Positions 36,036-45,559 of a DNA stretch of 64,000 nucleotides are shown here, piece after piece (the first letter of the stretch is position 1; the number at the start of each line of letters is the position of its first letter). The DNA is from Shewanella glacialipiscicola (GTDB lineage: Bacteria > Pseudomonadota > Gammaproteobacteria > Enterobacterales > Shewanellaceae): NCBI RefSeq assembly GCF_023283485.1, contig NZ_JAKILU010000012.1, forward strand, positions 47,143 through 111,142. The letters are read 5' to 3'. Made by a program: the position numbers and the translations under genes. The notes beneath the pieces are model-generated. The model did no database searches, was not told the DNA's origin, and saw only the letters and a list, made by a program, of their open reading frames with translations.

Positions 36036-38150
36036 TTACCAGATCTTAACGCGATCTTCTGGGGCTAAATACAGCTTATCACCCGGTTTAACATCAAATG
36101 CGCTATACCAAGCATCTAAGTTACGCACGGTCAGCGCGCGATACATGCCGGGCGCATGGCCATCGGTAGCAACGCGAGCACGCAGCGCTTCATCGCGCAT
36201 TTTAGTGGCCCAAGTTTGCGCAAAGCCGATAAAGAAGCGTTGATCGCCACTAAAGCCTTCAATCACTGGGGCTTCTTTACCGTTAAGTGAGGCATGGTAC
36301 GCATCAAGTGCCGCGGCTAAACCTGCCACATCGGCAATGTTTTCACCTAAGGTGAGCTTGCCATTCACGTGTAAATCAGGGAATGGAGCATAGGCATCAA
36401 ACTGCTGGGCTAACGCATCACCTTGTTTAGCAAACTGGGCAAAGTCAGCGGGAGTCCACCAATTGCGCATAGCGCCAGTTGAGTCAAACGCTGCGCCATT
36501 GTTATCAAAACTGTGGCTGATTTCATGGCCAATCACAGCGCCTATTGCGCCATAATTGTAAGCGGCATCGGCCTTAGCATCGAAAAATGGCGGCTGTAAA
36601 ATGCCCGCAGGGAAGTTAAGCGCATTTTGCACTGGTAAGTTCACTGCATTCACCACTTGCGGGGTCATCCACCACTCGCCTTTATCCATTGGCTTACCAA
36701 TTTTGGCTAACTGATGGGCATATTCTACTTTTTCGCCGTTAATGGCATTGGCGTAGGTATTAGTCGCAGAAACCGTGTAGCTGTCGTAGTTGCGCCATTT
36801 ATCGGGATAACCAACGCCCACTGCGATAGTCGCTACTTTCGCTAAGGCCTCTTTTTTAGTGGAAGGGTCCATCCAATCTAATTTTTCAACTCGCTGACCA
36901 AAAGCCGCCACTATGTTATCCACCATAGTGCTCACTTCTGCCTTGGCAGATGCTGGGAAATATTGCTCAACATAGGCATGGCCTACGGCATCACCTAAAT
37001 ATTGGTCAAGGGCGCTTAGGGCAAGTTTGTCGCGGCTACGCTGTTCTGGCGTGCCAGAAAGCTTAGTGCCATTAAAGGCAAATGCAGCTTGTTCAATATT
37101 TGATGGCAACACATCGGCATGGCTATTAATGTGATGAAACACTAACCAATCTTTCCATGCATTTAGCGGCTCTGAAGCCACTAATGCAGAAAGGCCGCTG
37201 ATTGCAGTGGCATGGTAAGCGGCAAATTTTGGTTGATTACCCAGCTGAGCGGCATCCCAAAAAGCAGCCCAATCTATGCCCGGCGCTTTAGTATCAAAGT
37301 CAGCGCGACTCCACACCCCTGAAGATTTAACAAAATCTTCGCTTGCTTCACGGCTAGCATGGGCGGCGGCAATCTTGTGTTCAAGGGCAAAAATCCGATC
37401 GGCGCGGGCTGCAGCATCACTCACACCTGCGTCTTTAAGGAGTGTTTCAATATAGGCACGATAAGCAGTGCGAATTTCAGCCATTTTAGGATCGGCAGAT
37501 AGATAATATTCGCGCTCAGGTAAGCCTAAACCGCCCTGTAAAATATAGGGTAATACTTCGCCTGGTGTCGCAAGCCCTTGGGTTACAAAAATCCCAAATA
37601 GGTTTTCGGTAGAAAAGTCGGTCGCATTAAGTGGATCAACATCGGCGCGTAAATTTGCGCCTAATACCGCAGATAAATCTTGTTTGCTGCTAATGGCCTC
37701 AAAACGGGCAATATCAGCCTCGGCGGGTTTCATTCCTGCGGCGTCAATCGCGCCGGTATCAGTGTAAGCCTTGTAGAAGTTGGCGATACGCGCCTCGTCG
37801 CTGCCCGCGGCGTGCTGAGTGTTAACCAGCTTCGCAATCAGGCTGGTATTATGTTTTTCGGTCGCTTCAAAGGCCACCAGAAAAGAACCCGTGCTGGAGC
37901 GATCGGCCGGGATCGTCGTCGTTTTCATCCACTCGCCATTGGCGTAAGCATAAAAATCATCCCCGGGTTTTACGCTTGGCATCATGGCCGCTAAATTAAT
38001 ACCAATAGGCATTTGGGTCGCAACGGCTTGGCTTTTAGGTGCAGTTTCGCTGGTTTTTGCGGTATTTTCTTGGCTGTTATCATTACAAGCTGTGAGTCCC
38101 GTTAGTACTGATGTAGACAGTAACAACACGGGAATAAGACGATCCGACAT
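36036..38150 (-). CDS. M13 (neprilysin-like) metallopeptidase, PepO-type lipoprotein
   Basis: This 704-residue lipoprotein has lipobox LTAC near residue 22. The zinc motif is HEISH (about residue 541) in AVIGHEISHSFDNNGAAFD, with the third ligand Glu in LGENIADVAGLAAALDAYH (about residue 600). The DDFYAYANGEWMKTTTIPAD N-terminal motif is classic for M13. The family cuts oligopeptides in the periplasm or at the surface. The ATG at 38150 is fixed by AAGGAATTATTC upstream. It ends KIW, where many members end CxVW. Confidence 0.93.
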   Translation of the reverse strand: MSDRLIPVLLLSTSVLTGLTACNDNSQENTAKTSETAPKSQAVATQMPIGINLAAMMPSVKPGDDFYAYANGEWMKTTTIPADRSSTGSFLVAFEATEKHNTSLIAKLVNTQHAAGSDEARIANFYKAYTDTGAIDAAGMKPAEADIARFEAISSKQDLSAVLGANLRADVDPLNATDFSTENLFGIFVTQGLATPGEVLPYILQGGLGLPEREYYLSADPKMAEIRTAYRAYIETLLKDAGVSDAAARADRIFALEHKIAAAHASREASEDFVKSSGVWSRADFDTKAPGIDWAAFWDAAQLGNQPKFAAYHATAISGLSALVASEPLNAWKDWLVFHHINSHADVLPSNIEQAAFAFNGTKLSGTPEQRSRDKLALSALDQYLGDAVGHAYVEQYFPASAKAEVSTMVDNIVAAFGQRVEKLDWMDPSTKKEALAKVATIAVGVGYPDKWRNYDSYTVSATNTYANAINGEKVEYAHQLAKIGKPMDKGEWWMTPQVVNAVNLPVQNALNFPAGILQPPFFDAKADAAYNYGAIGAVIGHEISHSFDNNGAAFDSTGAMRNWWTPADFAQFAKQGDALAQQFDAYAPFPDLHVNGKLTLGENIADVAGLAAALDAYHASLNGKEAPVIEGFSGDQRFFIGFAQTWATKMRDEALRARVATDGHAPGMYRALTVRNLDAWYSAFDVKPGDKLYLAPEDRVKIW

Positions 38151-38429
38151 GAATAATTCCTTTGTTTTATTGTTATATTTTGGTCGTGGCAACAGCTCTT
38201 TAACTTAACTGTACGGCTAGCTTATTTTAGGCTGCTTTAGCTCAGCGCTCGCCACTCTTTTGGCTAAGCTCAATCACTTGACCTAATGGCTTGGCAGTGT
38301 AACTGGCTGTGAGCGCAGATGTAAAATAAAGCCACTTTTTATGATAAAAAATTAATATAAAATAGCGATTTTTACCTAATCTAGCCGTTTAAAAAGGCAC
38401 GTTAGCATGATAGATGATGATTTTAAGGC
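38151..38429. other. Intergenic region, promoter of the M13 peptidase
   Basis: No gene or known site identified. An AT-rich tract (38340-38370) lies between the peptidase and the CadC-like gene. Confidence 0.4.
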
Positions 38430-38455
38430 GAAAAAAAGCCGACGTGATGTCGGCT
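38430..38455 (-). terminator. Rho-independent terminator of the CadC-like gene
   Basis: On the minus strand, AGCCGAC, a 5-nt loop and GTCGGCT are followed by TTTTTT, about 20 nt after the stop at 38476. Confidence 0.85.
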
Positions 38456-38475
38456 CAATATTATTTATAGGTGAG

Positions 38476-39759
38476 TTACAGCTTAATTTTTGAGTACTGA
38501 GTCCATGCAACCACTTGTCCCATTTGAGGAATGATCCACACCGCGGTTTGCTCATTTTGATAGATACGATAATAAAATAAGTCTTCATCGCGGATATCGT
38601 GTTTACGGATTTCACGATAAAACTGCATCGCAGAAGGGCTGACTTCATCTGGCTTTGTCAGTTCTTTTTGCTGCACTTTAACGTGGAATACATCCACTTT
38701 AAGGTTACTGATTTCAGTTTGATACTGTTCAAACTCGCCGCGGATAGTGTATTTAATCGGTGTCGTTAAGCAATCTTGGTCTGTAATGCAGGAGGTCGAA
38801 TAAAACTTACCCTTATTTTTGCCTTCGTACACAAGAGACATACTGAGATCGTTACGTACGAGCAGCTCGCCCGCAACAGGGAAATAAATATCCGCGTGGT
38901 AATTATGCTCAAGCAGCTCACCCATGGCGGCACTATCAGTTGGCAACACTATACGGTTGTAGCGAATGCGTTGCTCCATTTCCTGACTGAGCGGAATGAA
39001 CTCGGCCATATTCAAGCCTGCGGGTTTTGCATCTAGCGCGGTGATATTAATGATACCTCGGCCATTACAGGCATCGGCCTCTAACTCTGGACAAATTGCC
39101 ATTGAATAGTTACGGCCATCGGTTGCCACAAAGGCGCTGAAATGTTTGATACTGTCAACAAGGTTACCTTCAGGCGCTAAATGTTTTTGCCACAATGATG
39201 GGTGTAAATGTTCCTCATCGCCAATGTAAAACATTTGCGCGGTTCCAACAGTGCCACCGATATTGAGACTGATAAATTTATCGGCATGCCACTTAACTAA
39301 ATGCTTAACCATGGCATGGCGGTCACTCACATACCAGACTATCGCCAAGATAACGCACAGTAAGGCAATGCCCGCAAATTTAGTCCAAGCAGACACCCCA
39401 ACAATGGCATCACGGATAGCATCGGCATCGTTTATCGCTAACATTTTTACATGGGATTGCTCTGAAACATGCAGTTGATAACCACGGCGGGCGATGGTTT
39501 TTAACTGCACTTCGGTATAGGGTTCTAACTTTTTACGCAGGGTACTAATGCACTGAGTTAAGGATGTTGGCGCAACAACGCGATCAGGCCAGCCAGCTTC
39601 TAAAAGCGCTTCCTTGGTAAAAATTGCATTGGGTGATGACAGTAATAATGCCAACACCGCCGCTTCAGAAAAGGTCAAACTGGTGGATGTACCATGCACT
39701 TGATCGACTAATTGCTTAGCCTGTTCATCTAACAATAAATAAGCAGTAATTTTATGCAT
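38476..39759 (-). CDS. CadC/ToxR-like membrane transcriptional regulator
   Basis: The 427-residue protein begins with an OmpR-type winged helix (residues about 5-95: SEAAVLALLLSSPNAIFTKE, TSLTQCISTLRKKLEPYTEV, IARRGYQL). One membrane segment follows (FAGIALLCVILAIVWYVS, about 128-145), then a periplasmic domain of about 270 residues. Such one-component regulators sense periplasmic or membrane signals and bind DNA directly. ATG 39759 starts the DNA-binding domain; a frame 29 codons longer lacks support. The target genes are unknown. It is convergent with nothing, and the nosY end is next upstream. Confidence 0.85.
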   Translation of the reverse strand: MHKITAYLLLDEQAKQLVDQVHGTSTSLTFSEAAVLALLLSSPNAIFTKEALLEAGWPDRVVAPTSLTQCISTLRKKLEPYTEVQLKTIARRGYQLHVSEQSHVKMLAINDADAIRDAIVGVSAWTKFAGIALLCVILAIVWYVSDRHAMVKHLVKWHADKFISLNIGGTVGTAQMFYIGDEEHLHPSLWQKHLAPEGNLVDSIKHFSAFVATDGRNYSMAICPELEADACNGRGIINITALDAKPAGLNMAEFIPLSQEMEQRIRYNRIVLPTDSAAMGELLEHNYHADIYFPVAGELLVRNDLSMSLVYEGKNKGKFYSTSCITDQDCLTTPIKYTIRGEFEQYQTEISNLKVDVFHVKVQQKELTKPDEVSPSAMQFYREIRKHDIRDEDLFYYRIYQNEQTAVWIIPQMGQVVAWTQYSKIKL

Positions 39760-39980
39760 GTTAAGCGCCCGATAAATCAGTAAAAACTGATGATGTATGA
39801 TTGCACTAACCACTGACAACCATATTAGGACAACGTTTTTCCCCATAAGCTAGAGTGACAAAGCGTCACCGAGCTAATATAGTTTATGTTACGTTTTAAC
39901 AACATAAAATACTGTGACTGTATACTCAGTTTAGTTATTGTTTAATAAGCGCAAATCCCACCTAATGTAGCAGATACTAA

Positions 39981-40859
39981 TTAAATTTCTTGCTGTTTAA
40001 AGACCCAATGACAACAAAATAATAAGGCGATAATCCAGCCAGCAAACAAGCAATACATTAAAGGCAGCCCAAAGCCTGTTTGCGCTATTAGTGTAAGGCT
40101 ACTTTTCGCAACGAGCGTATCTGCGGGGTTAGCAATCAAATTTAAGGCGCGAAATAAATCGGTAGGATTTAATAAAATCACAATGTTAAATAACTCGCGA
40201 TTCAGTATGTCGGCTATTGCAACTAATAGGGTAAGTAATACCAGATCATATATCAGCACCAGTACAAACCATAAAATCAGCAACATCCCTAATGCCTTAG
40301 CTTTTTCTCGCACACACAAACTGACCCAATAGCCTAACAAAATAAAGATTAATGATAGTAAAATACTGCTGAGGATTAAATGAGTAAATCCGCTGACTAT
40401 ACTTAACTGAACCTTAGCATCACCCAATAAAACCAGCATCAGCCCTGTCACGCCAAAGCCTAAAATACAGGCAATCGCCATCACGCAGCCATGGCCTAAA
40501 AACTTACCACACAGCAGATGCCAGCGCGCCAAGGGATAGGTCAACAATAATAATAAAGTGCCGGACTCTTTCTCACCCACAAAGCTGTCATAACTCAACA
40601 AAATCGCACCTAACGGAAGAATAAACACCGATAAAGTGACTAATCCAGAGAGGGTTTGCGCAGGCTCAAACATGGTTAAGCTGCCAGATATAGCGCTGCC
40701 CATAAAACTCACGCTCAATGAAAGCAGTAGCAATATTGCCGTCATCATCCATAACCAACGGTTACGTAGGTTATCCTTAAATTCTTTCGCGGCGATAGTG
40801 CTAATAATGCTCAGGGCGCTTAAATGGCTTCCTCCCGATAAAACGTCGGTTTGACTCAT
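39981..40859 (-). CDS. nosY: NosY-like ABC transporter permease (sir locus)
   Basis: This 292-residue protein has six membrane segments and the ABC-2-type signature FVGEKESGTLLLLLTYPLAR seen in NosY. It forms the membrane part of the NosDFY complex, which delivers copper-related cargo to periplasmic maturation. Its ATGA start overlaps the nosF stop by 4 nt, so it is translationally coupled. Here the complex sits next to sirA rather than nosZ, so the likely client is the copper site of the sulfite reductase (inference). Confidence 0.9.
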   Translation of the reverse strand: MSQTDVLSGGSHLSALSIISTIAAKEFKDNLRNRWLWMMTAILLLLSLSVSFMGSAISGSLTMFEPAQTLSGLVTLSVFILPLGAILLSYDSFVGEKESGTLLLLLTYPLARWHLLCGKFLGHGCVMAIACILGFGVTGLMLVLLGDAKVQLSIVSGFTHLILSSILLSLIFILLGYWVSLCVREKAKALGMLLILWFVLVLIYDLVLLTLLVAIADILNRELFNIVILLNPTDLFRALNLIANPADTLVAKSSLTLIAQTGFGLPLMYCLFAGWIIALLFCCHWVFKQQEI

Positions 40860-41908
40860 GTCATCGACTCCCGCTTAAGGTCACTCGTCATACTCGTCGC
40901 TTGAAAAGCCGTAGGGGATAAAATAGGCGCTGGAGCATCGCAAACACTATCCATAATACTTTCCATATAGTGATGAAATACATCCTGCAAACTCGGGGGC
41001 TCTACAGAAAAGTCCACTAGCTTCATTTTTTGTAATAAATGATATAATACCGCGGCTTTTTGGCTGGGCGCTATGGTCAGCTTTAAGCCCTGCTGCGAAG
41101 AGGTGTTCACACAGGCACTTAAAATAGGCTCACTTAACACCTCTTGCCTTTGCGCTTGGGATAACGAATGTAAAAAAATATGGCTGGGCAACTCAGTTGC
41201 CGCCCTAAGAGAAGCTAAGCTTCCGGCTGCAAGCATGCGGCCTTGACCTAAGATCAAGGCTCTTTCCATTTGATCTTGCACTAATCCTAACTCATGGGTG
41301 CTAATAATAATGGCGCAGCCTTGGGCTTTGAGTTGCGCGATTTTTTGATACAAAAAAGCCGACGCTAAGGGATCTAAACCCACGGTCGGCTCATCGAGTA
41401 ATAATATTTGGGGGTTAGCTAATATCGCCTGTGCAAGCCCAAGACGCTGACGCATCCCCTTTGAAAAGGTATTTAAACGCTGATTTTTAGCGGCCTCTAA
41501 ACCAAATTCGGCCAGTAATGTATTGGCTTTTGCAGGGGCGATGCCCTTAAGTTTTGCGAAATACTGCAGCAGTTCCAAAGCGGTCATGTTGTCATAAAAG
41601 CTCACATTTTCAGGTAAGTAACCTAAAGATAAACGCTGCTGTGCATTCATGGCTCCTACATTGTGGCCTTGCACAAAAATCTGGCCGCTGGTGGGGGCAA
41701 TAAGCCCTAAAATCAATTTCAGTAACGTCGATTTACCTGCGCCATTATGTCCAATAAGGGCAATAACTTGGCCTTTTAACACATCAAAACTCACATCTTG
41801 CAGCGCCTTAAACTGGTTATAAGACTTAACGACATTAATGGCTTTAACGGCAATATCGCTATGCGTTATCACCTTATTCGCAGAGTGTGTAACCGCTTGA
41901 TTATTCAT
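40856..41908 (-). CDS. nosF: NosF-like ABC transporter ATP-binding protein (sir locus)
   Basis: This 350-residue ATPase has Walker A in ALIGHNGAGKSTLLKLI, signature FSKGMRQRLGLAQAI and Walker B ILLLDEPTVGLDP. The usual C-terminal extension of NosF-like subunits is present, plus about 30 extra residues at each end. It energises NosY. Its ATG overlaps the nosD stop (ATGA), and its own stop overlaps nosY. The gene order D-F-Y matches nos operons. Confidence 0.92.
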   Translation of the reverse strand: MNNQAVTHSANKVITHSDIAVKAINVVKSYNQFKALQDVSFDVLKGQVIALIGHNGAGKSTLLKLILGLIAPTSGQIFVQGHNVGAMNAQQRLSLGYLPENVSFYDNMTALELLQYFAKLKGIAPAKANTLLAEFGLEAAKNQRLNTFSKGMRQRLGLAQAILANPQILLLDEPTVGLDPLASAFLYQKIAQLKAQGCAIIISTHELGLVQDQMERALILGQGRMLAAGSLASLRAATELPSHIFLHSLSQAQRQEVLSEPILSACVNTSSQQGLKLTIAPSQKAAVLYHLLQKMKLVDFSVEPPSLQDVFHHYMESIMDSVCDAPAPILSPTAFQATSMTSDLKRESMT

Positions 41909-43194
41909 CGCGACACTCGATCAACTTGCACAGGCTCGTCCCAGTGCATTAAAGGGAAGCTATCACTAATACCGCTTGTCACTTGGGGCTGAAATTGCCG
42001 CTCAACCCAACGTAGCAGCAGCACAACCGGACTTTCCATTAATAACTTTGCCTCTGGATAAAGCCAAAATAGTTTATCTAAACTGTCGTTAGGCCGGTGG
42101 ACAAGATCGCCAATCCCATCGGAATCTAAATCCCAGCCTTGATATTGCGACCAATAGTTACCCTGCCCCTGATAACTCCACTCCAGTTGCGCGTCGCCCA
42201 CGTATTTTACTTGGGTTTGATTTTCCACAATACGGTTGCGCCACAGACGATTTTTTTCACCGCCCATCGCCATACTGATCCCCGTATCGCTATGACCAAA
42301 CTCGTTATCTTCAATGCGATTATTTTGCGCTGCGTAGATAAAAATACCTTTCCCCTCATTACCTAATTCCACGGTTCCCTTAGGATTATGAATATTACTA
42401 ATGCTGTTAGCTTGTACATGGCAGGACTCAGTGATGTTAAGCAAAATGCCAAAGTCACGCGCCTGAGTTACGCGATTATGGTGCAGATAAATATCGGTTG
42501 AGCTCATTAAGGCATAACCCCCATCAACGGCAATGGCTTGGTTTTGCCACGCTTCGTCAGTTTGGGTGTACATGTAATGGATACCGTATTGCAGCTTAGT
42601 AAATTGATTTTCAGAAATGCGACTGTGGTTAACAGACTCCAGATACACGCCATCACGGACGAAAATCAGCTGGTTATTATGAATTTGCGGAGCAGTAACA
42701 TGCTTAAGATAAATACCATCGCCCCTATCCAATACATAAATAGCGCCATTACCACTAATGCTATTAGCAAGGATTTCAGGTGCATCTATGTGCTCGCCAT
42801 AAATACCAAAACCCTCACCTTCGAGGCGATTGGCGGTGATTAGCACGTTATCCGCCCCTTGCTTTAGCAAGATCCCCGCATCACGATAATAGAGATCTCG
42901 CCCCCAATGACGGATATTAAGCCCTTCAATAGTCACCTTGGCGGCTTCAACAATTAATGCGCTACCATGACGCTGTGCATCTAAGGTAGCGCCAGCTTCA
43001 CCTTTTAAATGAATAGATTGCGTCACACTAAAGGAGCCGCTGTATACCGCGGTCGCCAGTACAATAGTGTCACCATCTTGAGCCTTACCGAGCGCCAGCG
43101 TCAGTGAATCAGTATCTGTCACCCGAATGAGCGCTGCCCAGCTACCGCAAGAGGCAAAGCACAACAGCCCAATAAAGAGTCGACGCAGCTTCAT
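41905..43194 (-). CDS. nosD: NosD-like periplasmic beta-helix maturation protein (sir locus)
   Basis: This 429-residue exported protein has a signal peptide (RRLFIGLLCFASCGSWAA) and a right-handed parallel beta-helix built of CASH/NosD repeats (for example NVLITANRLEGEGFGIYGEH, NNQLIFVRDGVYLESVNHSR, NRIEDNEFGHSDTGISMAMG). In nos clusters NosD works with NosF/Y to load copper into the reductase. It starts 10 nt after nosL, consistent with one transcript L-D-F-Y. Confidence 0.92.
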   Translation of the reverse strand: MKLRRLFIGLLCFASCGSWAALIRVTDTDSLTLALGKAQDGDTIVLATAVYSGSFSVTQSIHLKGEAGATLDAQRHGSALIVEAAKVTIEGLNIRHWGRDLYYRDAGILLKQGADNVLITANRLEGEGFGIYGEHIDAPEILANSISGNGAIYVLDRGDGIYLKHVTAPQIHNNQLIFVRDGVYLESVNHSRISENQFTKLQYGIHYMYTQTDEAWQNQAIAVDGGYALMSSTDIYLHHNRVTQARDFGILLNITESCHVQANSISNIHNPKGTVELGNEGKGIFIYAAQNNRIEDNEFGHSDTGISMAMGGEKNRLWRNRIVENQTQVKYVGDAQLEWSYQGQGNYWSQYQGWDLDSDGIGDLVHRPNDSLDKLFWLYPEAKLLMESPVVLLLRWVERQFQPQVTSGISDSFPLMHWDEPVQVDRVSR

Positions 43195-43204
43195 CTTTAT
43201 AGCC

Positions 43205-43696
43205 CTACTTATCGCCCGCCAACAGTTCTAATGTAATGTCGTTGAAGGTCAACACGCGACCGCCATATTCTTTGGCAAAGGCTTCGGCGGCGGCCTGAGT
43301 GCTAAAAGGAGCAACCGCAGGTCCCATCACGGCTTTTTTAGTCGTGCCATACACATAAAATGCACTTTTGGCATCGATAAACGCACTATCGTCTGGTTGG
43401 TCCCAATTGGTCGTGGCGGCATCATGCACCATCATATAATCAATCTGGCGCTTATTTTCGCTTTGCAAAGCAAAGTTAAACATATCGCGGCTAGAACAAA
43501 ATTTAGGCACCATTTTGTCGGCTTTGAGGTGTACTTGTCCTTTTGGGCCAGGGTATTTAGTGATCACCATGCCACACAAATGACATCGGTCATGTTCATG
43601 GATCATCTCGGCTTGGTGGATTTGCTCGGTCGCCTCGCTTTTATGGCCAGTCAATAGCAAAGGTATTAACAGCAGTAACGCATAGTACATCTTCAT
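43205..43696 (-). CDS. nosL: NosL-like copper chaperone (sir locus)
   Basis: This 163-residue exported protein contains the copper-binding motif CHLCGM (DRCHLCGMVITKYPGPKG) and later KFCSSRDMFNFAL and the C-terminal GGRVLTFNDI. NosL binds Cu(I) and hands it to periplasmic reductases. MccL is the equivalent in the Wolinella sulfite reductase cluster. The signal ends LLLTGH, where lipoprotein NosLs have LxGC, so the lipidation cysteine appears to be His here. AGGAG 7 nt before the ATG at 43696 sets the start. Confidence 0.88.
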   Translation of the reverse strand: MKMYYALLLLIPLLLTGHKSEATEQIHQAEMIHEHDRCHLCGMVITKYPGPKGQVHLKADKMVPKFCSSRDMFNFALQSENKRQIDYMMVHDAATTNWDQPDDSAFIDAKSAFYVYGTTKKAVMGPAVAPFSTQAAAEAFAKEYGGRVLTFNDITLELLAGDK

Positions 43697-43954
43697 CTTA
43701 TTGCTCCTGTTGAGTAAAAGCATCAACACCTCGTCAGGGCACCTTGCAGGGACAGTCCCATACGACGAGGGTTGATAAAAATAATATTCGTCCCGCAAAC
43801 TAAATTAAGTTTTTAAATTGCATAGTTTTGTCAGATATTAAACGGCACATACCTGCGTATTAATTACCCGCCTCGCGGGGTACTGACGTAAAAAGCTCTC
43901 TGGTTGTTTAATATCAAAGGTTATTAATATCGTTATTAACTTGCCTAAAAGTGG

Positions 43955-44638
43955 TTAATGACTCGATGTATCAGCACTTTCAGTTAATTTTATTTGCGCT
44001 TTCTCTATGGCGCTATAAATCGTATCGCGATTGATATCAGCACTTGGCTCTGCCAACAATTGCTGCCAATGACTAATGGCCTCACTATAGCGAGCGTTTA
44101 AATAGGCATCGGTGGCAAGTAACAAGCGTGTTTGAGGTTCTGTAGGCCATAAAGCCAGCGCTTGATTGATCACTTGTGTGGTTTCAGGGCTGATTTGGCG
44201 TTGATCGCGGTAGTAAAGCGCATTGGCTTTACTGCCGAGCACCTCGGCATCTTCACCCGTCAGCAGTAATAGTTTGTCTAAGGTTTGCACCGCATCGGCA
44301 TACAAACCACCAGCACTATAGGCCTGTGCCAGAGACATCAACGCCAAGGTATTTTGCGGCTCTTTTTCAACCAAGCGAATCCCCTTGGTAATATCGGCCG
44401 CGACTAAATAATCAATATTTTCATCAACTTTACCTTGGTTCCAATCGTGAAAACGGCCAGTTTGGCTGTAAATAGCTAGGGTCAGTAGCACCAGTAGCGC
44501 GCCCATTAACAAAGGTGCTTTAGCGGATACGACAGGTAATTGCGCCATATCTTGTGCAAGATTTAAGCGGCGGTGTTGCCAATAAATATAAGCAACAAAC
44601 AGCCCCAAACACATGCTAATTCCTAACCCTAGAACCAC
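43955..44638 (-). CDS. CcmI/NrfG-like TPR subunit of a specialised haem lyase
   Basis: This 227-residue protein has two N-terminal membrane segments (about 3-19 and 44-60) followed by periplasmic tetratricopeptide repeats: TLALMSLAQAYSAGGLYADA, AEVLGSKANALYYRDQ, PQTRLLLATDAYLNARYSEA. In CcmI and NrfG such repeats hold the C-terminus of the apocytochrome while haem is attached. The start is GTG at 44638 after GGGGAT. With the CcmF/H-like genes on the other side of sirA it probably serves only SirA. A 258-nt gap separates it from nosL. Confidence 0.85.
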   Translation of the reverse strand: MVLGLGISMCLGLFVAYIYWQHRRLNLAQDMAQLPVVSAKAPLLMGALLVLLTLAIYSQTGRFHDWNQGKVDENIDYLVAADITKGIRLVEKEPQNTLALMSLAQAYSAGGLYADAVQTLDKLLLLTGEDAEVLGSKANALYYRDQRQISPETTQVINQALALWPTEPQTRLLLATDAYLNARYSEAISHWQQLLAEPSADINRDTIYSAIEKAQIKLTESADTSSH

Positions 44639-44696
44639 GATTTTATCCCCTAAACTGAGCGTCTGTTATCATCATCAATACCGCGAATAGCCGCTA

Positions 44697-45479
44697 TTAA
44701 CTGTGACCTGGCATCATGCTTTTGTTTTTTATCTCTTTCATTTCACTCGGGGTTTCTATATTTTTAAGCTCAACATCAAACACCAAAGTGGATTCTGGTG
44801 GGATCACCCCAACTGACTCCGCACCGTAGGCAAGACTGGCCGGGATCACAAAGCGATATTTAGCGCCCTTAGGCATCAGTTTGATCCCCTCTTCCCATCC
44901 GGGGATCACTGACATCAAGGCAAAACGCGTCGGCTCTTTACGGCCAACGGTGTTTTCAAACTCAGTGCCATCGATCAGTTTGCCCACGTATTCCACCGTC
45001 ACAACATCTTCTGCTTTAGGTTTATTACCTGAACCTTGGTTGAGGACTTCATATTGCAAACCCGATGCAGTGACCTTAACGCCAGACTTTTTCTGGTTTT
45101 CCGCTAAAAATGCAGCACCGGCTTTTTTCGTTTCTACCATTTGTTTTTCAGCGACTAACGTTCTAGCGGCGTTTAGTTCTTCAGCCCGCTGATTAAGGTA
45201 GGTCAGCACTTCTTCATCGGTCAGTTGTTGTTTATCTTTGAGAGCATCGATAAAACCTTGCACCACCAAATCAACATTCACCGCTGAACCCAACTCAACT
45301 TGGTTATAGACTTGACCAGAAATGTAATTACCGATGGATGCCCCCATGCTGTATGAGGTTTTATCGGCATCGGTTTGCAAACTGGGCGCTGCAAAACTTG
45401 CCATAGAAATAAAGAGTGCCGCACAGGTCGCCACTGTGACGGTTTTTGGAATAAAAGAAGTTGGCATACGTGTTTTCAT
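44697..45479 (-). CDS. FKBP-type peptidyl-prolyl isomerase (FkpA-like), periplasmic
   Basis: This 260-residue protein has a signal peptide (TVTVATCAALFISMASFAAP), an N-terminal dimerisation helix region (KTSYSMGASIGNYISGQVYN, then DEEVLTYLNQRAEELNAA), and a C-terminal FKBP domain (VTVEYVGKLIDGTEFENTVG, GWEEGIKLMPKGAKYRFVIP, LAYGAESVGVIPPESTLVFD). It catalyses prolyl isomerisation and chaperones folding. The Wolinella mcc operon also holds an isomerase (MccB), which supports a role in SirA folding. Confidence 0.92.
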   Translation of the reverse strand: MKTRMPTSFIPKTVTVATCAALFISMASFAAPSLQTDADKTSYSMGASIGNYISGQVYNQVELGSAVNVDLVVQGFIDALKDKQQLTDEEVLTYLNQRAEELNAARTLVAEKQMVETKKAGAAFLAENQKKSGVKVTASGLQYEVLNQGSGNKPKAEDVVTVEYVGKLIDGTEFENTVGRKEPTRFALMSVIPGWEEGIKLMPKGAKYRFVIPASLAYGAESVGVIPPESTLVFDVELKNIETPSEMKEIKNKSMMPGHS

Positions 45480-45559
45480 ATTATGTTCTCTTTAGTAATT
45501 AACCCTGTGAGTTTCACTTTTTGACCCGCAAACTAAACTGACGATAAATCTTGTTTTAA

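Noticed and set aside
39981..43696. Nitrous oxide reductase operon
   Set aside because: nosLDFY-type genes are present but nosZ and nosR are absent in the window, and the neighbours are sirA maturation genes.
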